Positions 18,131 to 26,333 of a stretch of DNA of 64,000 nt are shown here, piece after piece. The DNA is from Corynebacterium comes (GTDB taxonomy: Bacteria; Actinomycetota; Actinomycetes; Mycobacteriales; Mycobacteriaceae). The notes beneath the pieces were generated by a model that searched no databases, had not been told where the DNA came from, and saw only the letters and a program-made list of their open reading frames with translations. Within the stretch, counting starts at the first letter, position 1. Every line of letters begins with the position of its first letter. The position numbers were made by a program, and so were the translations under genes. The DNA lies in the NCBI RefSeq assembly GCF_009734405.1, contig NZ_CP046453.1, positions 1,364,001-1,428,000 of the forward strand, given 5' to 3'.

Positions 18131-19663
18131 ATGACCACGAAGAACCGCGTACTGGCCGGCGTCACCGCCCTCCTGAGCACCCTTGTCCTCAGCTCCTGCA
18201 CCTCAGCCGTGAGCCAGCAGGCCGCGGAAACTGCCGCCGACGGCGGCGGCACGATCCGCATCGGCGCCGCCCAGGACCTCAACCCCCAGGCCTTCTACTC
18301 CGGCCTGGTCACCCATACCGGCCTGGTCTACGACACGCTGACCAGCTACCGGCCGGACAACCTGGAACCCCAGCCCCGGCTGGCCACCTCGTGGACGGTG
18401 GCCGAGGACGGCCGTACGGTCACCCTCAACCTGCGCGAGGACGTCACCTTCCACGACGGCCGCCCCTTCACCTCGCAGGACGTGGAGTTCAGCCTGGTCA
18501 ACTACTCCAACCCGGCCTACGCCGGCCAGTTGTTCCGGGTGGCCCAGGCGATCACCTCCTATGACAGCTCCGACCCCCACCGCATCACCCTGCAGTTGGC
18601 TCACCCGGTGAACAATCTCTTCGACCTGTTCGAGAACGTCCCCGTCATCGACCGGAACACCGTAGAACAGCTCCGGGCCGGCGAGCACTACAACGGCACC
18701 GGCCCCTTCCGTTTCGAGGAGTGGAAACCCGGCGCGCACACCTCCTACGAGGCGAACCCGGACTACTGGGACGGGGCCCCCAAGGTGGACGGCGTCGAGG
18801 TTGCGGTGGTTCCGGACCCCCAGACGCAGGTCTCGCAGCTGCGGGCCGGCCAGCTCGACCTCATCTCCGCGCAGCCACGCGACGTCGAGGCGCTCGGGGA
18901 CGACCCGGCCTTCAACGTCGTCTCTCTGGAGGGGACGTCCAACGTCACCTACATCGGGGCCAATGTCACCGCCCCGGGGCTGGAGGACCCGCGCCTGCGT
19001 GAGGCGATCTCGCTCGCCGTCGACCGTGAGCGCATCCTCGAGGAGGTCTACCGCGGCCGTGCCCGCGCCTCCTCCCTGCCGTGGCCCGATTATTCCCCCG
19101 CCCACGACCCGGCCGCCGAGCTCCCCTCCCGTGACCTGGCGGCAGCGGAGGCACTCGTCGAGGACGTCGGGGAGATCCCGGAGATCCCGCTGACCATCCC
19201 CTCCGGGAGCCTCACGTACTCATCCGTCGCCGAAATAGTCGCGGACAACCTGGCGGAGATCGGGGTCAGGACCAGGATTGAACCCCTCGATCCCGCCGCC
19301 AACCTCAGCCACCTGATCAACGGCACCTACCCGGGTCTGTGGATTTACGGGCACACCTTCGCCCAGTACAACCCGTCGACGCTGGTGATCGCGGCCTTCC
19401 CCTTCAACTCCGAGAAGAACGCCTCCAACTTCCGCGACGAGGGCTACTCCCGCCATGCCACCGAGTCCTGGCGGACCTCCGACCCGGACAGCCCGGAGGC
19501 CCGCGATGCCTATGCCGCCCTCAACCGGGATCTGCTCGACCACAATTTCCTCATCGAACTCTCCGTCGTGGACACCGAGCTGCTCACCACGGGCAGCCTC
19601 CACGACGTCAAGTGGAACAAGCGCGGTCTCTACGACCTCTCAGACGCCTATTTCACTGGGTAG
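18131..19663 (+). CDS. ABC importer substrate-binding lipoprotein, family 5
   Basis: A 510-residue extracellular solute-binding protein of the dipeptide/oligopeptide/nickel family (SBP_bac_5). The signal peptide ends in a lipobox, LSSC, with the modified Cys at residue 23. FHDGRPFTSQDVEFSL and YNGTGPFRFEEWKPG are typical family segments. The ATG at 18131 has AAAGGAAC upstream; the in-frame ATG at 18104 would add nine residues before the signal peptide. Located between a sulfur dioxygenase and the permeases, it probably captures sulfate esters or related organosulfur compounds rather than peptides. Confidence 0.88.
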   Translation: MTTKNRVLAGVTALLSTLVLSSCTSAVSQQAAETAADGGGTIRIGAAQDLNPQAFYSGLVTHTGLVYDTLTSYRPDNLEPQPRLATSWTVAEDGRTVTLNLREDVTFHDGRPFTSQDVEFSLVNYSNPAYAGQLFRVAQAITSYDSSDPHRITLQLAHPVNNLFDLFENVPVIDRNTVEQLRAGEHYNGTGPFRFEEWKPGAHTSYEANPDYWDGAPKVDGVEVAVVPDPQTQVSQLRAGQLDLISAQPRDVEALGDDPAFNVVSLEGTSNVTYIGANVTAPGLEDPRLREAISLAVDRERILEEVYRGRARASSLPWPDYSPAHDPAAELPSRDLAAAEALVEDVGEIPEIPLTIPSGSLTYSSVAEIVADNLAEIGVRTRIEPLDPAANLSHLINGTYPGLWIYGHTFAQYNPSTLVIAAFPFNSEKNASNFRDEGYSRHATESWRTSDPDSPEARDAYAALNRDLLDHNFLIELSVVDTELLTTGSLHDVKWNKRGLYDLSDAYFTG

Positions 19664-19686
19664 CAACCGGACGACCAAGGATCATC

Positions 19687-20646
19687 ATGAATCATTTCCT
19701 GCTCCGCCGGGCCTCCTCGGCGCTCGGGGTCCTCCTCGTCGGGTCGATCCTCATCTTCTCCCTCATCCGCCTCATACCGGGGGATCCTGCCGAGTCACTC
19801 GCCGGTGTCGACGCCTCCCCCGAGGCCGTCGCCGCCATACGCGATGAACTGGGTCTCAACCGGCCGGCCATCAGCCAGTACTTCACCTGGATCGCCGGAA
19901 TCCTCACCCTCGATCCGGGGCGATCACTGGTGATCGGAGGGGTCATCGCTGATCTGCTTGCCGACGCCGCCCTCAACACCGTCATCCTCACCGGTGCCGC
20001 CCTCCTGCTCGCCGTCGTGCTCGCGCTGGTGCTGAGCGTCGGCGCGGAACTCAGCGACAAACGGTGGGTGAAGAGCCTCTCCGACGCCCTCACCACCATC
20101 GCCGTCGCCGTGCCCAACTTCGTCACCGGCACAGTCCTGCTCCTCGTCTTCGGCGTGCTCCTGGCGCTACTGCCCGCAGGAGGGCTTCCGCGGGAGGGCC
20201 TGTTCTCCCGGCCGGACGTCACCCTGCAGTACCTCATCCTCCCGGCCGTGGTGCTGGCGCTGCCGGTCGCGGCCTCGCTCACCCGGTTCCTCAACGACGC
20301 CATCACCCGCGAACTCACCTCCTCCTACGTCACCACCGCCCGGGCGCTGGGCATCCCGCGCAGGCGCATCCTGCTCACTCAGGTGCTGCCGAACGCACTG
20401 CCCCCGGCCATCACCGTGCTCGGCCTGCAGATCGGTCACCTGCTGGGGGGTGCAGTCATCGTCGAGGCGCTCTTCGCCTGGCCGGGGTTGGGTCTGCTCA
20501 CACAGCAGGCGATCACAGGACGTGACTACCCGCTGGTGCAGGTTCTGCTGCTGCTGTCCGTCGCGCTCTTCGTCACCATCCAGGTCATCACCGACCTCAT
20601 CCACGCCCGCCTCGACCCCCGCCTCCGGATCGGAGCCCACACATGA
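19687..20646 (+). CDS. ABC importer permease, DppB type
   Basis: A 319-residue permease with six predicted membrane helices. It has the DppB-family N-terminus (RRASSALGVLLVGSILIFSLIRLIPGDPA) and the EAA loop near residues 215-240 (YVTTARALGIPRRRILLTQVLPNA) that contacts the ATPase. The ATG at 19687 follows the SBP stop by 23 bp; upstream open frame is inside the SBP gene. The 3' end overlaps the next permease by four bases (ATGA), typical of paired DppB/DppC genes. Confidence 0.93.
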   Translation: MNHFLLRRASSALGVLLVGSILIFSLIRLIPGDPAESLAGVDASPEAVAAIRDELGLNRPAISQYFTWIAGILTLDPGRSLVIGGVIADLLADAALNTVILTGAALLLAVVLALVLSVGAELSDKRWVKSLSDALTTIAVAVPNFVTGTVLLLVFGVLLALLPAGGLPREGLFSRPDVTLQYLILPAVVLALPVAASLTRFLNDAITRELTSSYVTTARALGIPRRRILLTQVLPNALPPAITVLGLQIGHLLGGAVIVEALFAWPGLGLLTQQAITGRDYPLVQVLLLLSVALFVTIQVITDLIHARLDPRLRIGAHT

Positions 20647-21485
20647 CCACCACGGCCTCCGGGAACACCGACTCCCGCAACGCATACCTGCATGCCCTCA
20701 GCCACGGGCGCGGCCTGGTGGGCGCCCTGCTCGTCTCCGCGGTGATCCTGCTGGGACTCCTCGGCCCCCTCCTCGCCCCCTACTCCCCGCTGGAGCAGAT
20801 CCCCGGCGCGAACCTTCTCGGCCCCTCACCCGGGCACTGGCTGGGCACCGACGCCGTCAACCGGGACATCCTCTCCCGCACCCTCCACGGCATCCGCATC
20901 AACCTGGTCATCACGTTCGTGGCCGTGCCGGTCGGCGCCGTCGTCGGCAGTCTGCTCGGCCTGGCGTCCGCCACCTGGCGACACACCGACACCGTGGTAC
21001 AACGCCTCTTCGATCTCATGCTCGCCTTCCCCACGATCATCCTGGGCATCGCCCTGACGGTCATCCTCGGGGCGGGCCCGGGAACCGTCTTCCTCGTCGT
21101 GGTGCTCGCGGAGATCCCCGTGTTCGGACGACTCATGCGTACCCAGGCACTCCGGGTCCGCGAACTGCCCTACGTCGACTCCGCCACCGTCGTCGGCGCC
21201 GGTCGGCTGTGGGTGCTGCGCCGGCACCTGCTGCCCAACAGCATCGACCCCCTCCTGGTCCAACTCACCATCGCCATGGCGGTCGGCGTCTTCATCGAAG
21301 GTGCCCTGAGCTTTCTCGGCCTCGGCATCGCCCCGCCGACGCCCTCCCTGGGTTCGCTGATCAACGAGGGCGCCAGGTACGCCTTCCACGCCCCGTTCTT
21401 CGCCGTCGGCCCGTTGGTGGTCGTCATCGCCCTCACCCTCGGTCTCATGCTCATCTCCCAGTCACTGTCCCGCCGCATCCGCTGA
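20643..21485 (+). CDS. ABC importer permease, DppC type
   Basis: A 280-residue partner permease. The N-terminal extension (YSPLEQIPGANLLGPSPGHWLGTDAVNRDILSR region) is the DppC hallmark and the EAA loop appears as YVDSATVVGAGRLWVLRRHLLP; the conserved GALSFLGLGIAPPTPSLGSLI stretch follows. It starts inside the DppB stop codon (ATGA), so the two subunits are translationally coupled and should form the heterodimeric membrane channel. Confidence 0.93.
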   Translation: MTTTASGNTDSRNAYLHALSHGRGLVGALLVSAVILLGLLGPLLAPYSPLEQIPGANLLGPSPGHWLGTDAVNRDILSRTLHGIRINLVITFVAVPVGAVVGSLLGLASATWRHTDTVVQRLFDLMLAFPTIILGIALTVILGAGPGTVFLVVVLAEIPVFGRLMRTQALRVRELPYVDSATVVGAGRLWVLRRHLLPNSIDPLLVQLTIAMAVGVFIEGALSFLGLGIAPPTPSLGSLINEGARYAFHAPFFAVGPLVVVIALTLGLMLISQSLSRRIR

Positions 21486-21506
21486 CCCAGGTAAGGAATC
21501 CCCCTC

Positions 21507-23117
21507 ATGGCCCCTCCGCTTCTGTCCATCCGTGACCTGCACATCACCTTCGCCCAGCCCCGACCCGCTGTCGAGAAGATCGACCTGGACGTCCACGCCG
21601 GTGAGATGCTCGCCCTCGTCGGCGAATCCGGTTCCGGGAAATCGATGACCGCCCGTGCGGCGATCGGTCTGCTGCCGCCGGGGGCCACCGCCACCGGCTC
21701 GGTGAAGTTCCACGGCCTCGAGCTGCTCGGTGCGCAGGAATCCGTCCTCGACGCCCACCGCGGGCGTTCCATCGCCCTGGTCTTCCAGGACCCCCAGTCG
21801 GCGCTCAACCCGGTGAAGCGGATCGGCTGGCAGATCGGCGAGGCCATCCGCGCGCACCGCTCGGCCCCCTCTCTCGAGGTCGAGGAGCACGCCATCGAGC
21901 TGCTGACACAGGTCGAGCTGCCCGACCCGGCATCGTTGGTGGGCAAGTATCCGCACCAGCTCTCCGGCGGTCAGAAACAACGCGTGGCCATCGCCCTGGC
22001 CCTGGCCAATGATCCGGAGCTTCTCATCGCCGATGAGCCCACCACCGCCCTCGACGTCACCGTGCAGGAGGAGATCCTCAGCCTGCTCAGGAGCATCAGC
22101 TCCCGTCGGGGCACCGGCGTCCTGCTCATCACCCACAACATGGGCGTCGTGGCGCAGTACGCCGACCGGGTCGCGGTCCTTCGCGAGGGCCGCGTCCTGG
22201 AGACCGACACCACCGCCGCCCTCTTCACCGACCCGCAGCACCCCTACACCCGGCAGCTTCTCGACGCCGTCCCCACCCTCGACCGCACGGCGCCTGCGGG
22301 GCCCGGCGCGGCGGCGTCGGAAAGCGACATCCACCTGACTGTCGAGAACGTCGCGGTGACCTACCCCGCGGCCGGCGGCACCCCACCGTTCCAGGCGCTC
22401 CGGGGCGTGACGCTGTCCGTCCGGCGGGGCGAGGTGCTCGGGGTGGTCGGTGAATCCGGCTCCGGCAAGACGACTCTCGGCCGGGTCGTCACCGGTCTCA
22501 TCGCACCCGGCACCGGCATGGTGCGGCTCGACGGACGCGACCTGCACGGCCTGTCCCGGGGCGAACTCCGGCGCCTGCGGCGGGAGCTCGCGTTCATCCC
22601 GCAGGATCCGGCGGCCTCGCTCAACCCACGTCGCACCATCGCCGACTCCATCCGTGAGCCCCTCGACGTCCACCGCATCGGCGACCGGGCGGCCCGCGGT
22701 CGACGGGTCACCGAGCTTCTCCACGCCGTCTCGCTCCCCGTCTCCTTCGCCCGGCGGTACCCCGACGAACTGTCCGGTGGCCAACGCCAGCGCGTGGCCA
22801 TCGCCAGGGCCCTGGCGCTCACGCCGAGGTTGATCGTCGCGGACGAACCCACCAGCGCCCTCGACGTCTCCGTGCAGGCCGAGGTCATCGACCTGTTCCG
22901 GCGGCTCCAGGCGGAACTCGGATTCGCCGCGATCTTCATCAGCCACGACCTGGCCGTCATCGGACAGGTCGCCGACAAGGTCGCCGTCCTGCGTCACGGG
23001 GAAATCCTCGAGTACGACGACACCTCCACCGTCTACGGCTCCCCCACCACCGACTACACACGCCGGCTGCTGGACGCCGTACCTGCCCCTCGCCTGCCTG
23101 CCCTCGCCCTCACCTGA
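21507..23117 (+). CDS. ABC importer ATPase with two fused nucleotide-binding domains
   Basis: A 536-residue protein joining a DppD-like and a DppF-like ATPase. The first domain has Walker A GESGSGKS at residues 39-46, LSGGQKQRV signature and LLIADEPTTALD; the second has Walker A GESGSGKT near residue 315, LSGGQRQRV and LIVADEPTSALD. Each domain carries the oligopeptide-ABC C-terminal tail (PYTRQLLDAVP and DYTRRLLDAVP). Both look catalytically complete. The fusion replaces two separate genes and fits with the two permeases as a full importer. Confidence 0.93.
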   Translation: MAPPLLSIRDLHITFAQPRPAVEKIDLDVHAGEMLALVGESGSGKSMTARAAIGLLPPGATATGSVKFHGLELLGAQESVLDAHRGRSIALVFQDPQSALNPVKRIGWQIGEAIRAHRSAPSLEVEEHAIELLTQVELPDPASLVGKYPHQLSGGQKQRVAIALALANDPELLIADEPTTALDVTVQEEILSLLRSISSRRGTGVLLITHNMGVVAQYADRVAVLREGRVLETDTTAALFTDPQHPYTRQLLDAVPTLDRTAPAGPGAAASESDIHLTVENVAVTYPAAGGTPPFQALRGVTLSVRRGEVLGVVGESGSGKTTLGRVVTGLIAPGTGMVRLDGRDLHGLSRGELRRLRRELAFIPQDPAASLNPRRTIADSIREPLDVHRIGDRAARGRRVTELLHAVSLPVSFARRYPDELSGGQRQRVAIARALALTPRLIVADEPTSALDVSVQAEVIDLFRRLQAELGFAAIFISHDLAVIGQVADKVAVLRHGEILEYDDTSTVYGSPTTDYTRRLLDAVPAPRLPALALT

Positions 23118-23131
23118 CACAGGAATCACCC

Positions 23132-25465
23132 ATGACAGACTCCACCATCCCTCCCCACGCCCGCGGTTACGAGGACTTCGGCGGCACCATCGGCCGCACC
23201 TTCGCGGACTCGATCCCCGCCTGGCCCGCCGAACGCCGTGCCCCGGAAGGCTCCCCGAACATTGTCCTGGTGCTTCTCGACGACATGGGCTACAGCGACA
23301 TCAGCCCCTTCGGCGCCGAGATCGACACCCCCCACCTCGCCCGCCTGGCGGAGACGGGTTTCCGCCTGACCAACTACCACACCACCCCGGTGTGCTCCCC
23401 CGCCCGGGCCGCAGCCCTGACCGGCCTCAACCCGCACCGGGCAGGCTTCGCCAGCGTGGCAAACTCCGATCCCGGATACCCCGGTTTCCGGCTCGAACTC
23501 GCGGAAGACGTGGCCACCCTCCCCGAAATCCTCCGCGGCCACGGATACGCCACCTACGGCATCGGCAAATGGCACCTGACCCGCGACTCGCTGCTCAACG
23601 CCGCCGCCGACAAGTCCACCTGGCCCATCCAACGCGGTTTCGACCAGTACTACGGCGCCCTGGAGGCCTTCAACTCCTTCTTCCACCCCAATCAGATTGT
23701 CCGCGACAACACGATCATCCAGCGCGAGGACACCCCCGAGGGCTATTACCTGACCGATGACTACACCGATCAGGCACTCCAGTACATCAAGGGGCTGCGC
23801 GCCTCGGACTCCCTCAAACCCTTCTTCCTCTACTTCGCGCACACCGCGATGCACGGCCCGCACGGGGCGAAACCCGAGGACATCGCCAAGTACCGGGGAA
23901 CCTACGGCAAGGGTTGGGATGAGGTCCGACGCACCAGGTATGAACAGCAGCTGGCGGAGGGCATTCTTCCTGAGGGCACGCAGCTGCCGGAGGCCGTGGG
24001 GCGACTCGGCCGGAGGATCCCGGAATGGGAGAGCCTCGATGAGCTGACCCGCGACCGCTACGCCCGCTACATGGAGGTCTACGCCGCCATGGTCGACAAC
24101 GTCGACCAGAATCTGGGGCGCATCACCGGTCTCCTCGAGGAGCTCGGTGAACTGGACAACACCATCATCATCTTCACCTCCGACAACGGCGGTACCGCGG
24201 AGGGTGGCGCCGAAGGGACCCGTTCCTACTACTCGCGATTCCTCCACCTCCCGGGTGTTCCCGCCGACTTCGACCGTGACGTGGACATCGACCCGAACCT
24301 GATCGGCGGACCCCGGACGATGACGCACTACCCGGAGGGTTGGGCCAATGCCTCAAACACACCCTTCCGCCACTACAAGGGGCAGACCTATGCGGGTGGT
24401 ATCCGAGTCCCGCTGATCGTCTCCTGGCCGCAGGGGCTCGCGCGTGAGGCCGACGACGATGGCATCCGCACCCAGTACCAGTACGTCACCGACCTCACCC
24501 CCACGCTGCTGGAGCTGGCCGGACTCCCCCACCCCGGGACCCGTCGGAACCTGCCTGCCAAGGAGGTCGACGGAGCCAGCTTCGCCTCCATCCTCCCCGC
24601 TCGTGACGCCCCGAGCACACATCCGGAGCAGTACACGGAGTTCGGAGGCAACCGGGGCTTCTACCGCGAGGGCTGGAAGATCGTGGCCGACCACGAACCG
24701 GGCGTGCCTCTTGACGACGGCCACTGGGAGCTCTACCACGTGGCCGAGGACCCCAACGAGCTCCACGATGTCGCCGCGGAGCATCCCGGGAAACTCCGTG
24801 AACTCGCCGCCGGCTGGGAACACGCGGCATGGCACAACACCGTCTTCCCGGTGGACGACAGATCCTCACTCTCGAGTGCACTGCGCAGACCTGCAGAGGC
24901 GGAGTTCGAGAAACCCGTCACCTTGTTGCCGGGAACCCCGAAACTGGAACGTTACCGCTCCTCGAAACTGACCACGCTGCGCAACTTCGAGGTGGAGGTG
25001 CGGCTGCAATTCTCACCCGGCGACGAGGGGATCCTCGTCGCCCACGGTGACCAGGGCGGTGGTTACGCCCTCTACATCAGAAACGGCCACCTCTACTTCG
25101 TGCTCAACGAATACGGCCGGCTCCATGACGTCGACGCCGGCCCGCTGGAGCCCGGCGCGCGGCGGATCACCCTGCGCACGACACTGCACCCGGGGTTCCG
25201 GGCCGAACACCTGGTCGCCGTCGACGGTGACACTGCGACGAGATTGCGGGACGTCTGGGCGCTGATCGGGTTCGCGCCGTTCAGCGGCGTCGATGTCGGC
25301 CTCAACCGCGGTGGTCCCGTCCACTGGGGCCTGCACGAGGAACACGGACCCTTCGCCTACAGCGGACAACTGGAGTCCGTGCGCTACATCCCCGGTGACA
25401 AGGCCCCCTATGACCCGGAGGTGTTGGCCACCCTGGAACGGGACACCGAGTCAGCCGGGGACTGA
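23132..25465 (+). CDS. Arylsulfatase, Cys-type, cytoplasmic
   Basis: A 777-residue type I sulfatase that hydrolyses sulfate monoesters to sulfate. Metal-binding Asp50-Asp51 (LLDDMG), the formylglycine motif C88-S-P-A-R followed by ALTG, and GKWH (Lys146, His148) are all intact; further metal ligands lie in FTSDNGG. After about residue 590 comes a beta-rich, LamG/concanavalin-like domain, as in the roughly 790-residue mycobacterial AtsA/AtsD type. There is no signal peptide, so its substrate must be imported, which the upstream ABC genes can do. Cys88 must be matured by a formylglycine-generating enzyme, not found in this window. Confidence 0.93.
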   Translation: MTDSTIPPHARGYEDFGGTIGRTFADSIPAWPAERRAPEGSPNIVLVLLDDMGYSDISPFGAEIDTPHLARLAETGFRLTNYHTTPVCSPARAAALTGLNPHRAGFASVANSDPGYPGFRLELAEDVATLPEILRGHGYATYGIGKWHLTRDSLLNAAADKSTWPIQRGFDQYYGALEAFNSFFHPNQIVRDNTIIQREDTPEGYYLTDDYTDQALQYIKGLRASDSLKPFFLYFAHTAMHGPHGAKPEDIAKYRGTYGKGWDEVRRTRYEQQLAEGILPEGTQLPEAVGRLGRRIPEWESLDELTRDRYARYMEVYAAMVDNVDQNLGRITGLLEELGELDNTIIIFTSDNGGTAEGGAEGTRSYYSRFLHLPGVPADFDRDVDIDPNLIGGPRTMTHYPEGWANASNTPFRHYKGQTYAGGIRVPLIVSWPQGLAREADDDGIRTQYQYVTDLTPTLLELAGLPHPGTRRNLPAKEVDGASFASILPARDAPSTHPEQYTEFGGNRGFYREGWKIVADHEPGVPLDDGHWELYHVAEDPNELHDVAAEHPGKLRELAAGWEHAAWHNTVFPVDDRSSLSSALRRPAEAEFEKPVTLLPGTPKLERYRSSKLTTLRNFEVEVRLQFSPGDEGILVAHGDQGGGYALYIRNGHLYFVLNEYGRLHDVDAGPLEPGARRITLRTTLHPGFRAEHLVAVDGDTATRLRDVWALIGFAPFSGVDVGLNRGGPVHWGLHEEHGPFAYSGQLESVRYIPGDKAPYDPEVLATLERDTESAGD

Positions 25466-25514
25466 CGCTCGTGTGCCGGATCGGTGCGCAGAATCAGTTA
25501 AGGTCTCAGTCATC

Positions 25515-26333
25515 ATGACCTCTTCCGTTCCCCGCCCGCTCGCCCTGTCCCCCTCCCGTGCCTCTGACTACCGGCAGTGCCCGCTGCTCTACCGGCTCCG
25601 GGCCATCGACCGGTTGCCGGAACCGAAGACGGTTCCCCAGGTGAAGGGCAATCTGGTCCACTCGGTACTCGAGCACATGCACGCCCAGCCGCGTGAGGAG
25701 CGTACCTATCAGGCCGCGGTGAAACAGCTCAAACCGCACTGGGCACGCATGGCCGGGGAGGACGCGGAGCTCGACGAGCTGGTGCCCTCGGACTCGCTCA
25801 TGGACTTCCTCGTCGAGTGCCGCACCCTGCTGCGCGGCTATTTCGAGATGGAGAATCCCCAGGGTTTCGACGCCCACGCCGTGGAGATGTACGTCAACAC
25901 CGTCCTGCCCAACGGCGTGCCGGTCCGCGGCTTCATCGACCGCGTCGACGTCGCACCCACCGGCGAGGTCCGCGTCGTCGACTACAAGACCGGCAAGAAG
26001 CCGTTGCCCCGTTACAGCCACGACGCCCAGTTCCAGATGCGTTTCTACGCTCTGGTGTACTGGCGTCTCCATGGCGTGATCCCCCACCAGCTGCGTCTGA
26101 TGTACCTCAAGGTCCTCGACTCGATGTTCCTCACCCCCTCCAAGGAGGAACTCGAGTACTTCGAACGCGATCTGGGTGACCTGTGGGCGAAGATCGAGGG
26201 CGACGGCAAGGCCGGGCGCTTCCGCCCCACAAAGTCGAAGCTGTGCGGCTGGTGTTCCTTCCAGTCCGTCTGCCCCGAGTTCGGCGGAAACCCGCCGGAG
26301 TATCCGGGTTGGCCCGGCTCAACGGCGCACTAG
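25515..26333 (+). CDS. RecB-family nuclease with Fe-S cluster
   Basis: A 272-residue PD-(D/E)XK nuclease like the AddB/Cas4 C-terminal domain. An early Cys (YRQCPLLY, residue about 19) and a C-terminal cluster (CGWCSFQSVCPEF) supply four Cys for a 4Fe-4S cluster; GNLVHSVLEHMH and the catalytic core GFIDRVDVAP...VRVVDYKTGKKP lie between. It probably processes DNA ends. Translation begins at the ATG at 25515, preceded by TAAGGT ten bases upstream. Its TAG stop shares the palindrome CTAG with the stop of fhs on the other strand. Confidence 0.87.
   Translation: MTSSVPRPLALSPSRASDYRQCPLLYRLRAIDRLPEPKTVPQVKGNLVHSVLEHMHAQPREERTYQAAVKQLKPHWARMAGEDAELDELVPSDSLMDFLVECRTLLRGYFEMENPQGFDAHAVEMYVNTVLPNGVPVRGFIDRVDVAPTGEVRVVDYKTGKKPLPRYSHDAQFQMRFYALVYWRLHGVIPHQLRLMYLKVLDSMFLTPSKEELEYFERDLGDLWAKIEGDGKAGRFRPTKSKLCGWCSFQSVCPEFGGNPPEYPGWPGSTAH

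Noticed and set aside
17076..25465. Recent horizontal acquisition of the sulfur operon
   Set aside because: GC content and codon choice look like the neighbours by eye, and there are no mobile-element remains or direct repeats at its ends; older transfer cannot be excluded.
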